Made by a program: the position numbers and the translations under genes
The notes under the pieces: generated by a model
Databases searched by the model: none
Seen by the model: the letters and a program-made list of their open reading frames with translations, nothing else
What the model was told of the DNA's origin: nothing
Shown: in pieces, positions 54,291 to 63,056 of the stretch
How the letters are laid out: every line of letters starts with the position of its first letter
Position numbering within the stretch: the first letter of the stretch is position 1
Source: Gemmata massiliana
Lineage (GTDB): Bacteria; Planctomycetota; Planctomycetia; Gemmatales; Gemmataceae
DNA: 64,000 nucleotides
Reading direction: 5' to 3'
Assembly (NCBI RefSeq): GCF_901538265.1
Contig: NZ_LR593886.1
Coordinates: 9,569,738 to 9,633,737, forward strand

Positions 54291-55328
54291 TCACATACCC
54301 GAAATGACCACAGAGTACCCGCGGTTCTCGATCACCGAACAGTCACCGAACGTATCGAAGATGAGCGGCACCACCGCGGTCGGCATCTTCGTCACGATGT
54401 AGTACCGGCCGTGCGGCCGCAACAGGTCGCGGGCGCCTTCGATGAACAGGCGCGTGATTTCCGACTTCGCGTAATACGGCGGGTTCGCCAGAATCACGTC
54501 GAACGCACGTTCTTCCAGCCCCTGCAACCGCGTCGCGGTCACGAACCGCGTGTTGGTGATGTTGTTCGCCTTGGCGTTCAGTTCCGCGAGCGCAATGGCC
54601 CGCAGGCTGCTATCGATGAACGTCACGCGCCCCTTCGGGCCGGTCATCGCACCGGCCAGGCACCCGACCGCGCCGTTACCGCACCCGAGGTCGAGAATGC
54701 CATCGCGTTCCTTGATTTCCGCCACCTCGAGCATCGCCCGCGAACCCGAATCGAACCGCCCGTAGCTGAACGTTCCCGGCCGCGACACGAACTCCATCGG
54801 CTCCCTCTCGCCGATCTTCGCGTGGTACGTGACCTCGTGCCGGCGGCGCGCGTCCGAGGCATCCGTTTTCGTGCTGAAGAACGCCATGCCGTTCTCGCTC
54901 GACGGCGTCTCGCCACACTTGCCGAAGATTTTCTTCTGGAGCTTCGCGAACTGGCTGTCCTTTTCGTACTCGGAGAGCGTGAGGAACAGCCCGTCGGGCG
55001 CAAGCACGTGGTACCCCTGCTCGACGACGTCGAGTTTCAGTTCGCGGTCCGCGTGCGCGGAGGCGGGGAAGATGACGGTGTTGAACTTCGGGGGCAAATC
55101 CCACAAATCCGGCACCGCGACCACTTCGGCTTTCGCGTCGATCTCCGCGAGCGTTTCGCGCACGCGGTCCGTCTGGTGCAAGTCGAATTGGGCGCAGGTA
55201 ACTTCGGTTTCGGGCAGCCCGAGCGCCTTCACGAGATTGGCGACCGGCCACGGGGGACCGAGCGCGATGAGGACCGGCGGTTTAACGCGGTGCGCGACCG
55301 TTGCAAATAGTTCGTTAATGTGCTTCAT
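54291..55328 (-). CDS. RsmC-like rRNA/SAM methyltransferase
   Basis: 345 residues from ATG 55328; the frame is open to 55370. Two-domain layout as in RsmC (16S rRNA G1207 methyltransferase): a degenerate N-terminal methyltransferase-like half (about 1-165) and an active C-terminal half with motif I GILDLGCGNGAVGCLAG, acidic VTFIDSSLRAIALAEL, and motif IV ILANPPYY, the NPPY signature of guanine-N2 or adenine-N6 methyltransferases. RsmC is the best guess; RlmG is the other family with this layout, so no symbol is given. Confidence 0.88.
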   Translation of the reverse strand: MKHINELFATVAHRVKPPVLIALGPPWPVANLVKALGLPETEVTCAQFDLHQTDRVRETLAEIDAKAEVVAVPDLWDLPPKFNTVIFPASAHADRELKLDVVEQGYHVLAPDGLFLTLSEYEKDSQFAKLQKKIFGKCGETPSSENGMAFFSTKTDASDARRRHEVTYHAKIGEREPMEFVSRPGTFSYGRFDSGSRAMLEVAEIKERDGILDLGCGNGAVGCLAGAMTGPKGRVTFIDSSLRAIALAELNAKANNITNTRFVTATRLQGLEERAFDVILANPPYYAKSEITRLFIEGARDLLRPHGRYYIVTKMPTAVVPLIFDTFGDCSVIENRGYSVVISGM

Positions 55329-55418
55329 TCTAACATTGTAGATGCGCTGTGTGCGAAAGAGACGCGACAATGCCCCGAGCGCGAACCACCTGCTTGAATC
55401 GACGGGACATCGAGCATT

Positions 55419-55970
55419 TTATGGTTTCTTCTTCTTGGCCCTTTCTAGCAGTGCCTCGAAACGGTCTTTTGTGGCGCGATCGAGGTTGTCGCGGAATTTG
55501 GTGAGTTCGTCTTTCGTGGCCGTCAATTCGGCGCGCAGCACCTCGGCCCGGTGTTCCAACGATTGCAGTTCGAGTTCAACCAGTTCCCGCGCCAGTGTTT
55601 GGAGCTGCTCCTCCACCATCTTGCGCGTCTCTTCCTTCGGCATCGCAAGCTTCGCTACCAGCACGAGCGCCTGGTTCTCCGCCTTCCACATCTTCAGTTC
55701 CAGTTCGTACCGCTTGGGGTCATCCTGAATGTCCGCGAGCAGTTCCGTGACTTGGAACGTTTCGCGGATCTGGAGTTCGTAGGCCGGGCGCGCGGACTTT
55801 TTCAGGTCGTCGAGCAGCGGCACGAGGTCCGGGCAGTGCTTGCGAACGAAATGGAGCGCGGCGGCCTCACGCTCTTCAGTGAATTTTGGGAGCGGGTCGG
55901 CGTGTACCGCGCACGGAAACAGGACGAGCACCGCGATTGCGGTGGCGCGAACGAGGGCCGTCCTCGACAT
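55419..55970 (-). CDS. Secreted helical protein of unknown function
   Basis: 183 residues from ATG 55970 (GAGAGG 7 bases upstream); a frame with five more residues is possible. A signal peptide (MSRTALVRATAIAVLVLFPCAVHA) leads to an all-helical, highly charged mature part with heptads (ARELVELELQSLEHRAEVLRAEL) and a Lys-rich end. It is the third gene of a minus-strand unit behind the sigma and anti-sigma genes, 75 bases after the latter. Periplasmic helical proteins in this place can modulate the anti-sigma factor, but nothing direct shows that here. Confidence 0.72.
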   Translation of the reverse strand: MSRTALVRATAIAVLVLFPCAVHADPLPKFTEEREAAALHFVRKHCPDLVPLLDDLKKSARPAYELQIRETFQVTELLADIQDDPKRYELELKMWKAENQALVLVAKLAMPKEETRKMVEEQLQTLARELVELELQSLEHRAEVLRAELTATKDELTKFRDNLDRATKDRFEALLERAKKKKP

Positions 55971-56044
55971 TGGTAAGCCTCTCACTTCCCCAGACGGGAT
56001 CGGGCCGGCAGCGCGGACGGGAACAAAAACGGGAGCGAGTTCGG

Positions 56045-56680
56045 TTACGGACTATCAGCCCGGCTCGCGGCCGACACGTGGTGCGGGTGCGAGAGGCTCT
56101 GCATCTTCTGGCGCCAGCGCACTTCTTCGTCACGCGCTTTCTCGACGCTATCGTGCGTACTCAGATCGGCCCAAATTTCGGCCACGCTCCGGGACGCATC
56201 GTTCGCACCGCACGGGGACGAAGCGAGATGGTCCATGATCCCCTGCGCGCTCGGCTCGTGCGACTCTGGGGCACTCGCGTTCTCCGCGCTGTGTGGGTCC
56301 GGTGCCTCTTCGGTGAAGGGCGCCACGGCGACGCTCGCGGGGGCGCCCGCCGTGTCCAGTTCCGCTTCAGTGCCGTCAGCTAGGGCTAACCCGATGAGGG
56401 TGCAAACCGCGACCACCGCGGCCCCGGTCCCGGCCCACATGAGTGGGCGCCCGCGGGCACGATCCCAGTTCGCGCGAGCGCGCAGAATCGCGCGGAACGA
56501 GGGGTGCGGGGCCGGCGCCTTTTGGCCGATCGCCGCCGCCGAAAGGCGCACGGCCTCGGAAAGCGCGTCGCGCGCGTCCTGGTCGTCCGCGAGTTGCATC
56601 TCGAACTCGGCGGTTTCATCGGTACTCAGGTCGCCGGCCGCGTAGCGGAGCGCGGTCGCCTGAAGGGTCGGCTCAGGCAT
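56045..56680 (-). CDS. Membrane-anchored anti-sigma factor
   Basis: 211 residues; ATG 56680, GGGAGG 6 bases upstream, within the last codons of the sigma gene (overlap 56673-56680). The cytoplasmic part (1-78) starts LQATALRYAAGDLSTDETAEFEMQLADD, the typical ASD-like helical bundle, but with no HxxxCxxC zinc site. One TM helix at about 82-102 and an acidic, disordered periplasmic part follow. This is the normal partner arrangement for an ECF sigma factor held at the membrane until a stress signal triggers release. Order sigma, anti-sigma, secreted protein suggests one operon. Confidence 0.85.
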   Translation of the reverse strand: MPEPTLQATALRYAAGDLSTDETAEFEMQLADDQDARDALSEAVRLSAAAIGQKAPAPHPSFRAILRARANWDRARGRPLMWAGTGAAVVAVCTLIGLALADGTEAELDTAGAPASVAVAPFTEEAPDPHSAENASAPESHEPSAQGIMDHLASSPCGANDASRSVAEIWADLSTHDSVEKARDEEVRWRQKMQSLSHPHHVSAASRADSP

Positions 56681-57224
56681 GGCGGGCCTCCCACAACTGA
56701 CGGAGTTTTTTCAAGCCGTCGTGCATTCGGGCCAGCGCGGTGTTGAGCGGGCACCCCAGCGCGGCCGCGACCTCACGGAACGTTTTGCCGTCGAACACGC
56801 GCGCGGAAATCACCGCGCGCTGCGTTTCGGGCAACTGGTCGAGCAGCGCGCGCACCTGGCGTGCGTCGTCCGTCGCGCCCGCCCGCAGGTCCGCCGGGTC
56901 GTCCCCGATCAGGCCCAGCAGGGCGAAATCGTCCGTTTGAGTAGGCAGGCGCTTCGTCTTGCGCTTCAGCAGCATCGCCTGACGGTACGCGACCGTAAAC
57001 AGCCACCCGCGGAACGTGTCCGCGGCGACGGTATCGGCCTTGCGCAGCGCCTGCACGAAGGTCTCTTGTAGCGCATCTTCAGCCGCGTGGTGGTCCTTGA
57101 GCACCCCGAACAGGAACCGGAACACCGGTTCCTCATAGCGAGCGAATAGCGGCTCCAGTGCGGCCGAATCGCCCGCCCGGAATCGGGCGAGTAACTCCGC
57201 GTCAGTTGAGTCGGTAATCGTCAT
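56673..57224 (-). CDS. ECF RNA polymerase sigma factor
   Basis: 183 residues from ATG 57224; the frame is open to 57278 but that part overlaps the upstream gene. Sigma region 2 (LFARYEEPVFRFLFGVLKDHHAAEDALQETFVQAL) and region 4 (LPETQRAVISARVFDGKTFREVAAALGCPLNTALARMHDGLKKLR) are intact and about the usual length; no extra C-terminal extension. It would direct RNA polymerase to its own regulon and is negatively controlled by the coupled anti-sigma factor. Confidence 0.93.
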   Translation of the reverse strand: MTITDSTDAELLARFRAGDSAALEPLFARYEEPVFRFLFGVLKDHHAAEDALQETFVQALRKADTVAADTFRGWLFTVAYRQAMLLKRKTKRLPTQTDDFALLGLIGDDPADLRAGATDDARQVRALLDQLPETQRAVISARVFDGKTFREVAAALGCPLNTALARMHDGLKKLRQLWEARHA

Positions 57225-57274
57225 CCGCGCCGGCGCCTCCGTTCGTTCCCTTATCAGCCTTGCATCTGTCTCAA

Positions 57275-58108
57275 TCACCGGTTCCGGGCCTTCTCCCGGC
57301 CACCCTTTTTCCCTCGCTTAGGCTCCTCATCGTCGTCATCGTCATCATTTTCGTCGTCATCGTCGCCCCCATCTTCCTCTTCGTCCTCGTCGAGGGCACC
57401 CTCGACCTCCTCGAATCCCGCTTTCACCTTCGGGTTCTGGAGCATGACGATGCCGTAGATGCCGATCAGCAGCGGCACGATCCCCATAATGGAACCGACC
57501 AGTGCCCAGGGGTACGACCCGAGTTCCTGCATCTGACTGGCGCAGAAGCAGACCATCCCGCCCCACAAAAAGGTCACCATCCCGAGCATCATGTAGATGA
57601 TGGCCTCTTCGGTCTCTTCCTCGCCCGGTGGGGCGTCGTTGAAGATTAGGGGCCACACGCCGTACATGAACATCCCCAACCCGGCGACGCCCGTAATCAG
57701 CCCTTCGAGCGTGAGCAGGTTGCTAGGCATGACCAAGAGCGACATCGCCGGTCCGCGGGCGCTCTTTTTGAATTTATCCTGGACGTCGGTGAACTTCGGC
57801 TTGTTATCCTCGATCCGTTGTTTCTCTTCTTCCGTCTCACCAACGACGCCGTAGCCCCTCTTGACCGAGGCCGCGTCCTCGTCGTCATCGTCATCGATCG
57901 GTCTCTTGACCGGAGCCAGGGGCGGGGCCGGTTTCTTCGGCTCATCAGCCAATTTGAGAACGCCCGCGCCGCCCGAAGATGCCTCTTCTTCCGGTTCCGG
58001 CACGAACGTTTGGCCGCACTTCGGGCACGGGACCGTCTTCCCAACCTGCACACGTTTGGGCGTCTTGAGCGTTACCCCACAGTGGGTACACGTGTACGAC
58101 ACGGACAT
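57275..58108 (-). CDS. Zinc-ribbon, multi-TM protein with poly-Asp tail
   Basis: 277 residues, ATG 58108, GGGAG 7 bases upstream. An N-terminal zinc ribbon (CTHCGVTL...CPKCGQTF), then an acidic linker with a run of Asp, then four hydrophobic helices (about 120-240; LITGVAGLGMFMYGVWPLI, IIYMMLGMVTFLWGGMVCFC, LVGSIMGIVPLLIGIYGIVML). The C-terminus is a remarkable acidic run (about 240-265, nearly all Asp/Glu) capped by a basic GKKGGREK end. Unknown function; the zinc ribbon is that of the MJ0042/FdhE-like set common in planctomycetes. It precedes the sigma gene and may be cotranscribed with it. Confidence 0.75.
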   Translation of the reverse strand: MSVSYTCTHCGVTLKTPKRVQVGKTVPCPKCGQTFVPEPEEEASSGGAGVLKLADEPKKPAPPLAPVKRPIDDDDDEDAASVKRGYGVVGETEEEKQRIEDNKPKFTDVQDKFKKSARGPAMSLLVMPSNLLTLEGLITGVAGLGMFMYGVWPLIFNDAPPGEEETEEAIIYMMLGMVTFLWGGMVCFCASQMQELGSYPWALVGSIMGIVPLLIGIYGIVMLQNPKVKAGFEEVEGALDEDEEEDGGDDDDENDDDDDDEEPKRGKKGGREKARNR

Positions 58109-58217
58109 TCGACACTCCCAAGGCGAAACCGACCTGGACTCGAAGAACGAGACGGAGATGGCAATTCTTAAAAACTATCCTACCCGACCGCCCCCTCGGA
58201 TGCCAGCCGATAGAAAA

Positions 58218-58745
58218 TCAAGCGCCCGCTCCGGCCCGAACCGCGGCAATCGAGACGCGCATCGAGTCGAACGCGAGTTCGTCGTCCGCCACGTCGCGCG
58301 GGAACCGCCATTCGATGCCGGCCACGCCGTCGAGTGCGGCAGCGGCGTCCGGCTCCACTGCGCTGGCAGTGAACACCAGATCGACTACCGGGTACGTCAC
58401 CTCACGGTACAGATACAGGTTCGGGAACGACATCAGGAACCGCACGTGCTCGACGACCAGCCCGACCTCTTCGCGGATCTCGCGCCGCAATCCTTCTTCG
58501 GCCGTTTCTCCGAAATCGATGAACCCGCCGGGGATGCCGAGTTTCCCGGCGGCCGGATCGTGCGCCCGACGAATGAACAGCGCGCGCCCGTCGGGTCGGC
58601 TCACGAACGCGGCCGCCGCGACTGTAGGGTTAAAATAGAACGTAAATTGGCACACCGCACACTGTAACGGTGATTGCCCAACGTTCCCGGGGGCGCGCGG
58701 TGCCGCACAACGCGGGCAAAACTTGAAGACCTCGCTCGGACGCAT
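58218..58745 (-). CDS. Nudix hydrolase with N-terminal zinc ribbon
   Basis: 175 residues from ATG 58745. A CPRC...CAVC zinc ribbon at about 10-35 precedes the Nudix domain, whose box GGFIDFGETAEEGLRREIREEVGLV is complete (GX5EX7REUXEEXGU). The combination occurs in NudC/NADH-pyrophosphatase-like and related nucleotide-diphosphate hydrolases. The downstream NudC signature SQPWPFPxS is not seen, so substrate preference is open. Confidence 0.88.
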   Translation of the reverse strand: MRPSEVFKFCPRCAAPRAPGNVGQSPLQCAVCQFTFYFNPTVAAAAFVSRPDGRALFIRRAHDPAAGKLGIPGGFIDFGETAEEGLRREIREEVGLVVEHVRFLMSFPNLYLYREVTYPVVDLVFTASAVEPDAAAALDGVAGIEWRFPRDVADDELAFDSMRVSIAAVRAGAGA

Positions 58746-58928
58746 GCCGAAAGCTCGTGAGCGGCGTCTGCCTCGAGAACACATTCACCCCGCATTCGCA
58801 GGCACGAACGCTGTCCGGTCGGCAGAGTGGTCTACGCAGATGACCGAAGGTGCCTCGCTAAGAGGCGCGACTCGGGCTAGTATGTGCGAAACGATCAGTC
58901 GGAACCAGTCTCGGACCAAAACACAAAA

Positions 58929-59001
58929 CGAAATCCGAAATGAAGGCTCCATTCAATTGGAGGCCTTCATTTCGGATTTCGCACTTCAAATTTTGAATTT
59001 A
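58929..59001. repeat. Intergenic hairpin, 7-base GAAATCC word family
   Basis: Arms 58929-58950 and 58959-58981 form a nearly perfect stem of 22 pairs with one bulged base and an 8-base loop. Beyond it (to 59001) the sequence goes on as 7-base units ATTTCGG, ATTTCGC, ACTTCAA, ATTTTGA. It lies downstream of the TPR gene (minus); read on that strand the stem is followed by a T-rich tract, so it likely doubles as the terminator. It falls in the 266-base gap after the Nudix start, otherwise unremarkable. Confidence 0.7.
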
Positions 59002-59011
59002 CCGACCTCAG

Positions 59012-60481
59012 TTAAGCCGACTGCAACCGATCGTGCCACTCGTCGAGCAACTTGCCGATGTTCTTGAACGAGAAGTCGAGATTGGCGAGTTCGTGGCCGA
59101 GGTCGATCGCACGCGGCAGGTCGCCGTTTTCGGCCGCGCCGCTCGCGAGTTGAAAGAGTAGTTCCTTTTTGACCGCCTCTTCGGTGTCCGGCACCCCAGC
59201 CAACCCTTCCTCGAAGTTGCGCTGCGCGAGCCGCCAGTTGTTCCGCTTCTTAAAGCACATTCCGAGGAGTAGAGCCGCGCGCCACTTGAGCCGCTCGTCG
59301 CGCCGGGCGAGTTGCAGTTCGGCGATGGCTTCGTCCACGCGATCGGCCTTCAGCAACCGCATACCGAGTTCGATGCGGTGATTCAGCTCGTTCGGGGACC
59401 GATCCGCTTTGACGCGGAATAACTCAATTTCGCGCGAGATGATTTCCTTCACCAACTGCGAGCGCAGCGACGCCAATTCCGCCTCGGTCATCTCCTCGTC
59501 GCTGGCGGGTACGTCGGTATCGTCTGCAGTTCGTGCCTTCTCTTTGAGCTTGCGCAACCGAGTTTCAGCGATTTCGAGGTTCTTCCGCATTGGGGAGAGA
59601 TCGAGTTCCATCAACTCTAGCCGGATCTGGAACGCATTACCGGTCGGCCCCAGCCCGCGCTGGAGCACGTCGCGTGCGCGGTCGTCCTGCCCGCTCTTGC
59701 GGTACACGCCGGCCAGTTGGAGGTACAGCGACGGTTCGGTCGGGTCGGCCTCAATGCGCTTGAGCAGTGGTTCGGCTTCGCGCGTGAGTTTGTCCTGCTT
59801 CTCGCCCGCGCGCGCCTCGATCCGGCCGAGGATCGGCGATTCCTTGGTTCCCGCCGCGGCCTCTTCGTAGCCGCCCTTCTGAATGACGGAACTCGCGGCG
59901 AGGTCTTTCGCCTTGTGCTGCGCTTCAACGTCGGTCGGATTGGTGTCGCGAACGAGTTGCCACAGCACCATCGCCTTCTGGAAGTCGCCGCGTTTCTCGA
60001 ACTGGCGCGCGAGTGCGCGGTTCAGTGTGGCGTCTTTGGGATATTTTTGCCGCGCCTGATCGAGCGTGAACACCGCGAGGTCCGACAGCCCGAGGGCGTC
60101 GAACGCTTCGGCCATGTCCATCTGGGCGCCCTGGTCCCACGGGTTGCGGCAGAGCACCTGTTCGCCGAACTCGATCGCCTTCAGGTAGTCGCGGTTCCGC
60201 TTGGCAACGCGCAACTTGGCCTTCCACCGCGGCGTGGTGAGGAACGCGAACCGACTGCCGCGCAAGTTGTTCCCGTACTTGGCCTTCTGTGTATCGCGGA
60301 GCTGCTTACGGTAGAAAAAATTGCCCGGATCGAGCCGACAGCACGTGAGCAGCAGTTGAATGGCGTAGTCGAACCCGCCGTCGGCAATCAGTTCCTTAGC
60401 TTTGGTGAAGCTCTGTTGCGCGATGCGTTTCTGCTCGGCAGTGGGGGTCGGAACCGCACTGGCGGGCGGCTGATCGGACAT
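59012..60481 (-). CDS. Cytoplasmic TPR protein of unknown function
   Basis: 489 residues from ATG 60481 (GAGAGG upstream); the longer open frame to 60823 runs antisense into sua5 and is ignored. There is no signal peptide. Residues about 20-110 and 125-470 are tetratricopeptide-like helix pairs (FTKAKELIADGGFDYAIQLLLTCCRLDPGN; LNRALARQFEKRGDFQKAMVLWQLVRDTNPTD), with an acidic linker near 325. Likely a scaffold for protein contacts. Divergent from sua5, with a 96-base shared promoter gap. Confidence 0.82.
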   Translation of the reverse strand: MSDQPPASAVPTPTAEQKRIAQQSFTKAKELIADGGFDYAIQLLLTCCRLDPGNFFYRKQLRDTQKAKYGNNLRGSRFAFLTTPRWKAKLRVAKRNRDYLKAIEFGEQVLCRNPWDQGAQMDMAEAFDALGLSDLAVFTLDQARQKYPKDATLNRALARQFEKRGDFQKAMVLWQLVRDTNPTDVEAQHKAKDLAASSVIQKGGYEEAAAGTKESPILGRIEARAGEKQDKLTREAEPLLKRIEADPTEPSLYLQLAGVYRKSGQDDRARDVLQRGLGPTGNAFQIRLELMELDLSPMRKNLEIAETRLRKLKEKARTADDTDVPASDEEMTEAELASLRSQLVKEIISREIELFRVKADRSPNELNHRIELGMRLLKADRVDEAIAELQLARRDERLKWRAALLLGMCFKKRNNWRLAQRNFEEGLAGVPDTEEAVKKELLFQLASGAAENGDLPRAIDLGHELANLDFSFKNIGKLLDEWHDRLQSA

Positions 60482-60577
60482 GGCGGTGGCCTCTCCTTGC
60501 GGGGCGGCGCCGGTGCGCGGGCTGCTCGGGGCACGTACCATGATGTTGTACCACAAAGGGAAGAGGGAAACTGCGCT

Positions 60578-61600
60578 TTGGAAACGGTCGTTCTGAAAGT
60601 CGATCCCACGAACCCCGAGCCGGACGTGATTCGGCGCGCGGCGGACGTGATTCGCGCCGGTGGGTTGGTCGCATTCCCCACGGAAACGGTTTACGGCCTC
60701 GGGGCGAACGCGCTGAGTGCGGACGCGGTCGCGGGCATCTTCACCGCAAAGGGGCGTCCCTCCACGAACCCGCTCATCGTCCACGTGTCCGGGCCAGCGG
60801 AACCCGTCCCGCCAGTTCCCCAAGCGCGACGCGTTCCAGACGTGACTGAAGTCTTAAACGTCGCGAGCGCCTGGCCCGAGACCGCGGCGCGGCTCGCGGC
60901 GCGGTTCTGGCCGGGGCCACTCACTTTAGTCGTACCGAAGCGTGACAGCGTTCCCGATATTGTAACCGCGTGCGGCCCGACGGTGGCAGTAAGGTGTCCA
61001 AACCATCCCGTTGCTCGGGCACTAATTCGCGCCGCGGGCACACCGTTGGCGGCCCCGAGCGCGAACCGCAGCACTGAACTCTCTCCGACACGCGCAGAAC
61101 ACGTCCTCAAGAGCCTCAACGAGCGAATCGACCTTCTGTTGGACGGCGGCCCGTGTTCCGGAGGACTCGAATCAACGGTCGTTGATGTGACGGGCGAATT
61201 CCCGCGTTTATTGCGCCCCGGTCTGATTACGGTGTCGATGCTGGAAGAAGTGTGCGGGCGCGTGGAAGCTGGTGTGCGGAGCGAAGGTGTAGCACGCTCG
61301 CCCGGTCAGATGGTGAAGCACTACAGCCCGCGAACACCGCTCGTGCTGACCGAGGATGCGGACACGGAGCACCAGCGGTTGATGGAGTTGGGGCTCCGCG
61401 TCATCTCGCTCGGCTACGATCTGATATATGACTACAAGTTTATTTCAGACGATCCGGGAGAGTACGCGGCCGACCTGTACGCGGCCCTCCACGAACTCGA
61501 CAACGGACAGTACGACCGCATCGTGATCGAGATGCCTCCCGACACACCCGAGTGGGCGGCCGTGCGCGATCGGCTCACACGGGCCGCAGCACGAGAATAA
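60578..61600 (+). CDS. sua5: L-threonylcarbamoyladenylate synthase (Sua5/YrdC)
   Basis: 340 residues starting at TTG 60578 (AGAGGG about 10 bases upstream); the open frame reaches far upstream antisense to the TPR gene but only this part is coding. The YrdC domain has GGLVAFPTETVYGLGANAL, KGRPSTNPLIVHV and the SAN motif PSANRSTELSPT; the C-terminal Sua5 domain (about 245-340) distinguishes it from single-domain TsaC. It makes threonylcarbamoyl-AMP from Thr, bicarbonate and ATP for t6A37 of ANN-decoding tRNAs. TTG start is unusual but has the best context. Confidence 0.93.
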   Translation: METVVLKVDPTNPEPDVIRRAADVIRAGGLVAFPTETVYGLGANALSADAVAGIFTAKGRPSTNPLIVHVSGPAEPVPPVPQARRVPDVTEVLNVASAWPETAARLAARFWPGPLTLVVPKRDSVPDIVTACGPTVAVRCPNHPVARALIRAAGTPLAAPSANRSTELSPTRAEHVLKSLNERIDLLLDGGPCSGGLESTVVDVTGEFPRLLRPGLITVSMLEEVCGRVEAGVRSEGVARSPGQMVKHYSPRTPLVLTEDADTEHQRLMELGLRVISLGYDLIYDYKFISDDPGEYAADLYAALHELDNGQYDRIVIEMPPDTPEWAAVRDRLTRAAARE

Positions 61601-61607
61601 AAGTACA

Positions 61608-61657
61608 CGAGCGGATCGGAGACGGATCCCGATCCGCTCGCGGCTGATAGCTCTTTT
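61608..61657 (+). terminator. Intrinsic terminator of sua5
   Basis: 12-bp perfect stem (61608-61619 with 61629-61640), 9-base loop, followed within 15 bases by CTCTTTTAATC; seven bases after the sua5 stop. Confidence 0.75.
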
Positions 61658-61675
61658 AATCACCGCAGTGGTCTA

Positions 61676-61743
61676 AACGAGCCGCGACCGCGAGGGAGCG
61701 GTGGCAAACAGTGCCTCCCACTCCCTTGCGGTCGCGGCTCGTT
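61676..61743. repeat. GC-rich palindromic intergenic element
   Basis: Arms 61676-61698 and 61721-61743 are 23 bases and complementary at 22, around a 22-base centre. It sits between convergent sua5 and DUF1559 genes. Structure and place resemble REP-like elements; it may also terminate the DUF1559 gene. Confidence 0.65.
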
Positions 61744-61761
61744 ACCAAGAACGCGCCCCAA

Positions 61762-62682
61762 TCAAGGCGCGTCGGACGGCAGTGGGTACCCGTCGGCAAT
61801 GTTCAGCAGAAGTTGCAGCGTGGTCGTGCTGACGGAGAACTGCACACTCTTCACGGACCCGTCCAAGTAGAGCGCGTTGAAGACGCCGGTGTGCGACGAC
61901 CCGAAACCGTGTGTCCCCTCACTGCACCCGGTGCTCGTTCCCAGGTCGGCCTGGATCGCGAAGTTGTGATTGTTCGTCAGCGTGGTCGCGTCCCAGTTTC
62001 CCGCGTTGCCGTAGTCCATGCCCCACGACCAACCGGCCCGGTCCACGTTATCGTTCCCGGTCCCGAAGGTCGCCTTGCACACGTTCTTCTCGGCAACCGC
62101 GATCGTGTTACTCGTCCCGTCGGACACCGCGACCATGTTCACGCGGCCGAAGTTGTAGGGCCGAAACACCCCCTGGCCGGCTGAGGTGGCGTAGCTGTTG
62201 AAGGCGTTGCCGTAGTAGTCGATCTGGGCGATCCCGTTGGCGTTGGTCCCGTTACTGCGCCGCGAGGGGCAGGCATAAACCGGGACCGGTGTTCCTTCGA
62301 TGATCGCCAGATTGGTCGCCTTGTAGACGTTATCCTGTTCGAGGTACGGGAGGATCTGGAACGCCCAGCCACCGCTGGCGTAGTTACTCCACACGGGCGG
62401 CGACCCCGACACAGCGATGTTCTGGACGCTCGAATCCTGCCGCCCGTAGGGTTGGTAATTGAACCCGCCCCCGGGAAACGCATTGTTCGCGTCGTGACAA
62501 GAGTGCAAGGCCAGTCCAATTTGCTTGAGGTTGTTCTGACACTTCATGCGCGCGGCCGCCTCGCGCACTTTCTGAACCGCGGGCAATAGAAGCCCGATCA
62601 GAATGGCGATGATCGCAATCACGACCAGCAACTCAATGAGCGTAAAGGCGCGCCGACCCGAACGGGCCTTGGGAGAGACCAT
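61762..62682 (-). CDS. DUF1559 protein, pseudopilin-like (copy 2)
   Basis: 306 residues from ATG 62682 (GGTGAGG 6 bases upstream). N-terminal [21 protein letters not shown] and [19 protein letters not shown] are the same as in the copy at 41326, while the rest has diverged. The H-X9-DG motif ([12 protein letters not shown]) and DGTSNTI are present. Unlike copy 1 it has no lipoprotein gene downstream. Role as for the family: exported pseudopilin-like protein, task unknown. Confidence 0.93.
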   Translation of the reverse strand: MVSPKARSGRRAFTLIELLVVIAIIAILIGLLLPAVQKVREAAARMKCQNNLKQIGLALHSCHDANNAFPGGGFNYQPYGRQDSSVQNIAVSGSPPVWSNYASGGWAFQILPYLEQDNVYKATNLAIIEGTPVPVYACPSRRSNGTNANGIAQIDYYGNAFNSYATSAGQGVFRPYNFGRVNMVAVSDGTSNTIAVAEKNVCKATFGTGNDNVDRAGWSWGMDYGNAGNWDATTLTNNHNFAIQADLGTSTGCSEGTHGFGSSHTGVFNALYLDGSVKSVQFSVSTTTLQLLLNIADGYPLPSDAP

Positions 62683-63056
62683 TTGAACCTCACCAGAATT
62701 GAAGACGACTGCGCGGCAGGCACAAACAGGGCAGAACTGCGGCATGGGCAAAAGCGGACGCAGTAATTCTAGATACCGTTTTCACGCACGGTACTTACAG
62801 CAAACTCAGGAGCAAAAAAGATGAGAATCAGGCGATTCTTATCATATTTACCAAAGCGATATTGAAACCAAAAGCCCATCGTGTTTGTCGCCGCTGATGC
62901 GGCCCGGTCGCCTTTACACTCGTCGGAGTGTAATCCTTGAGAATGCCCTTCGGGGCGGAACTGCAGGAACGGAAATTTCAAAAAATCGGCAACTCGCGTA
63001 TGCGATCGTCGGCGGCGTGCCTCTTCGGGGGTGAGAGGCCGATTGGCGAGGAACCC
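62683..63056. other. 374-base divergent intergenic region with hairpins
   Basis: Between DUF1559 (minus) and the sigma factor (plus). The left part (62760-62880) is AT-rich and includes a 14-codon ORF at 62821-62865 with AGGAG 8 bases before its ATG. The right part has an 8-bp perfect hairpin with a GTCG loop (62914-62933) and a short UUCG-tetraloop stem (62945-62956), both in the leader of the sigma factor. No firm promoter was recognised. Confidence 0.4.

Noticed and set aside
59717-60577. 287-codon N-terminal extension of sua5
   Set aside because: It is antisense to the TPR gene, which is clearly coding; the YrdC domain starts right after TTG 60578.
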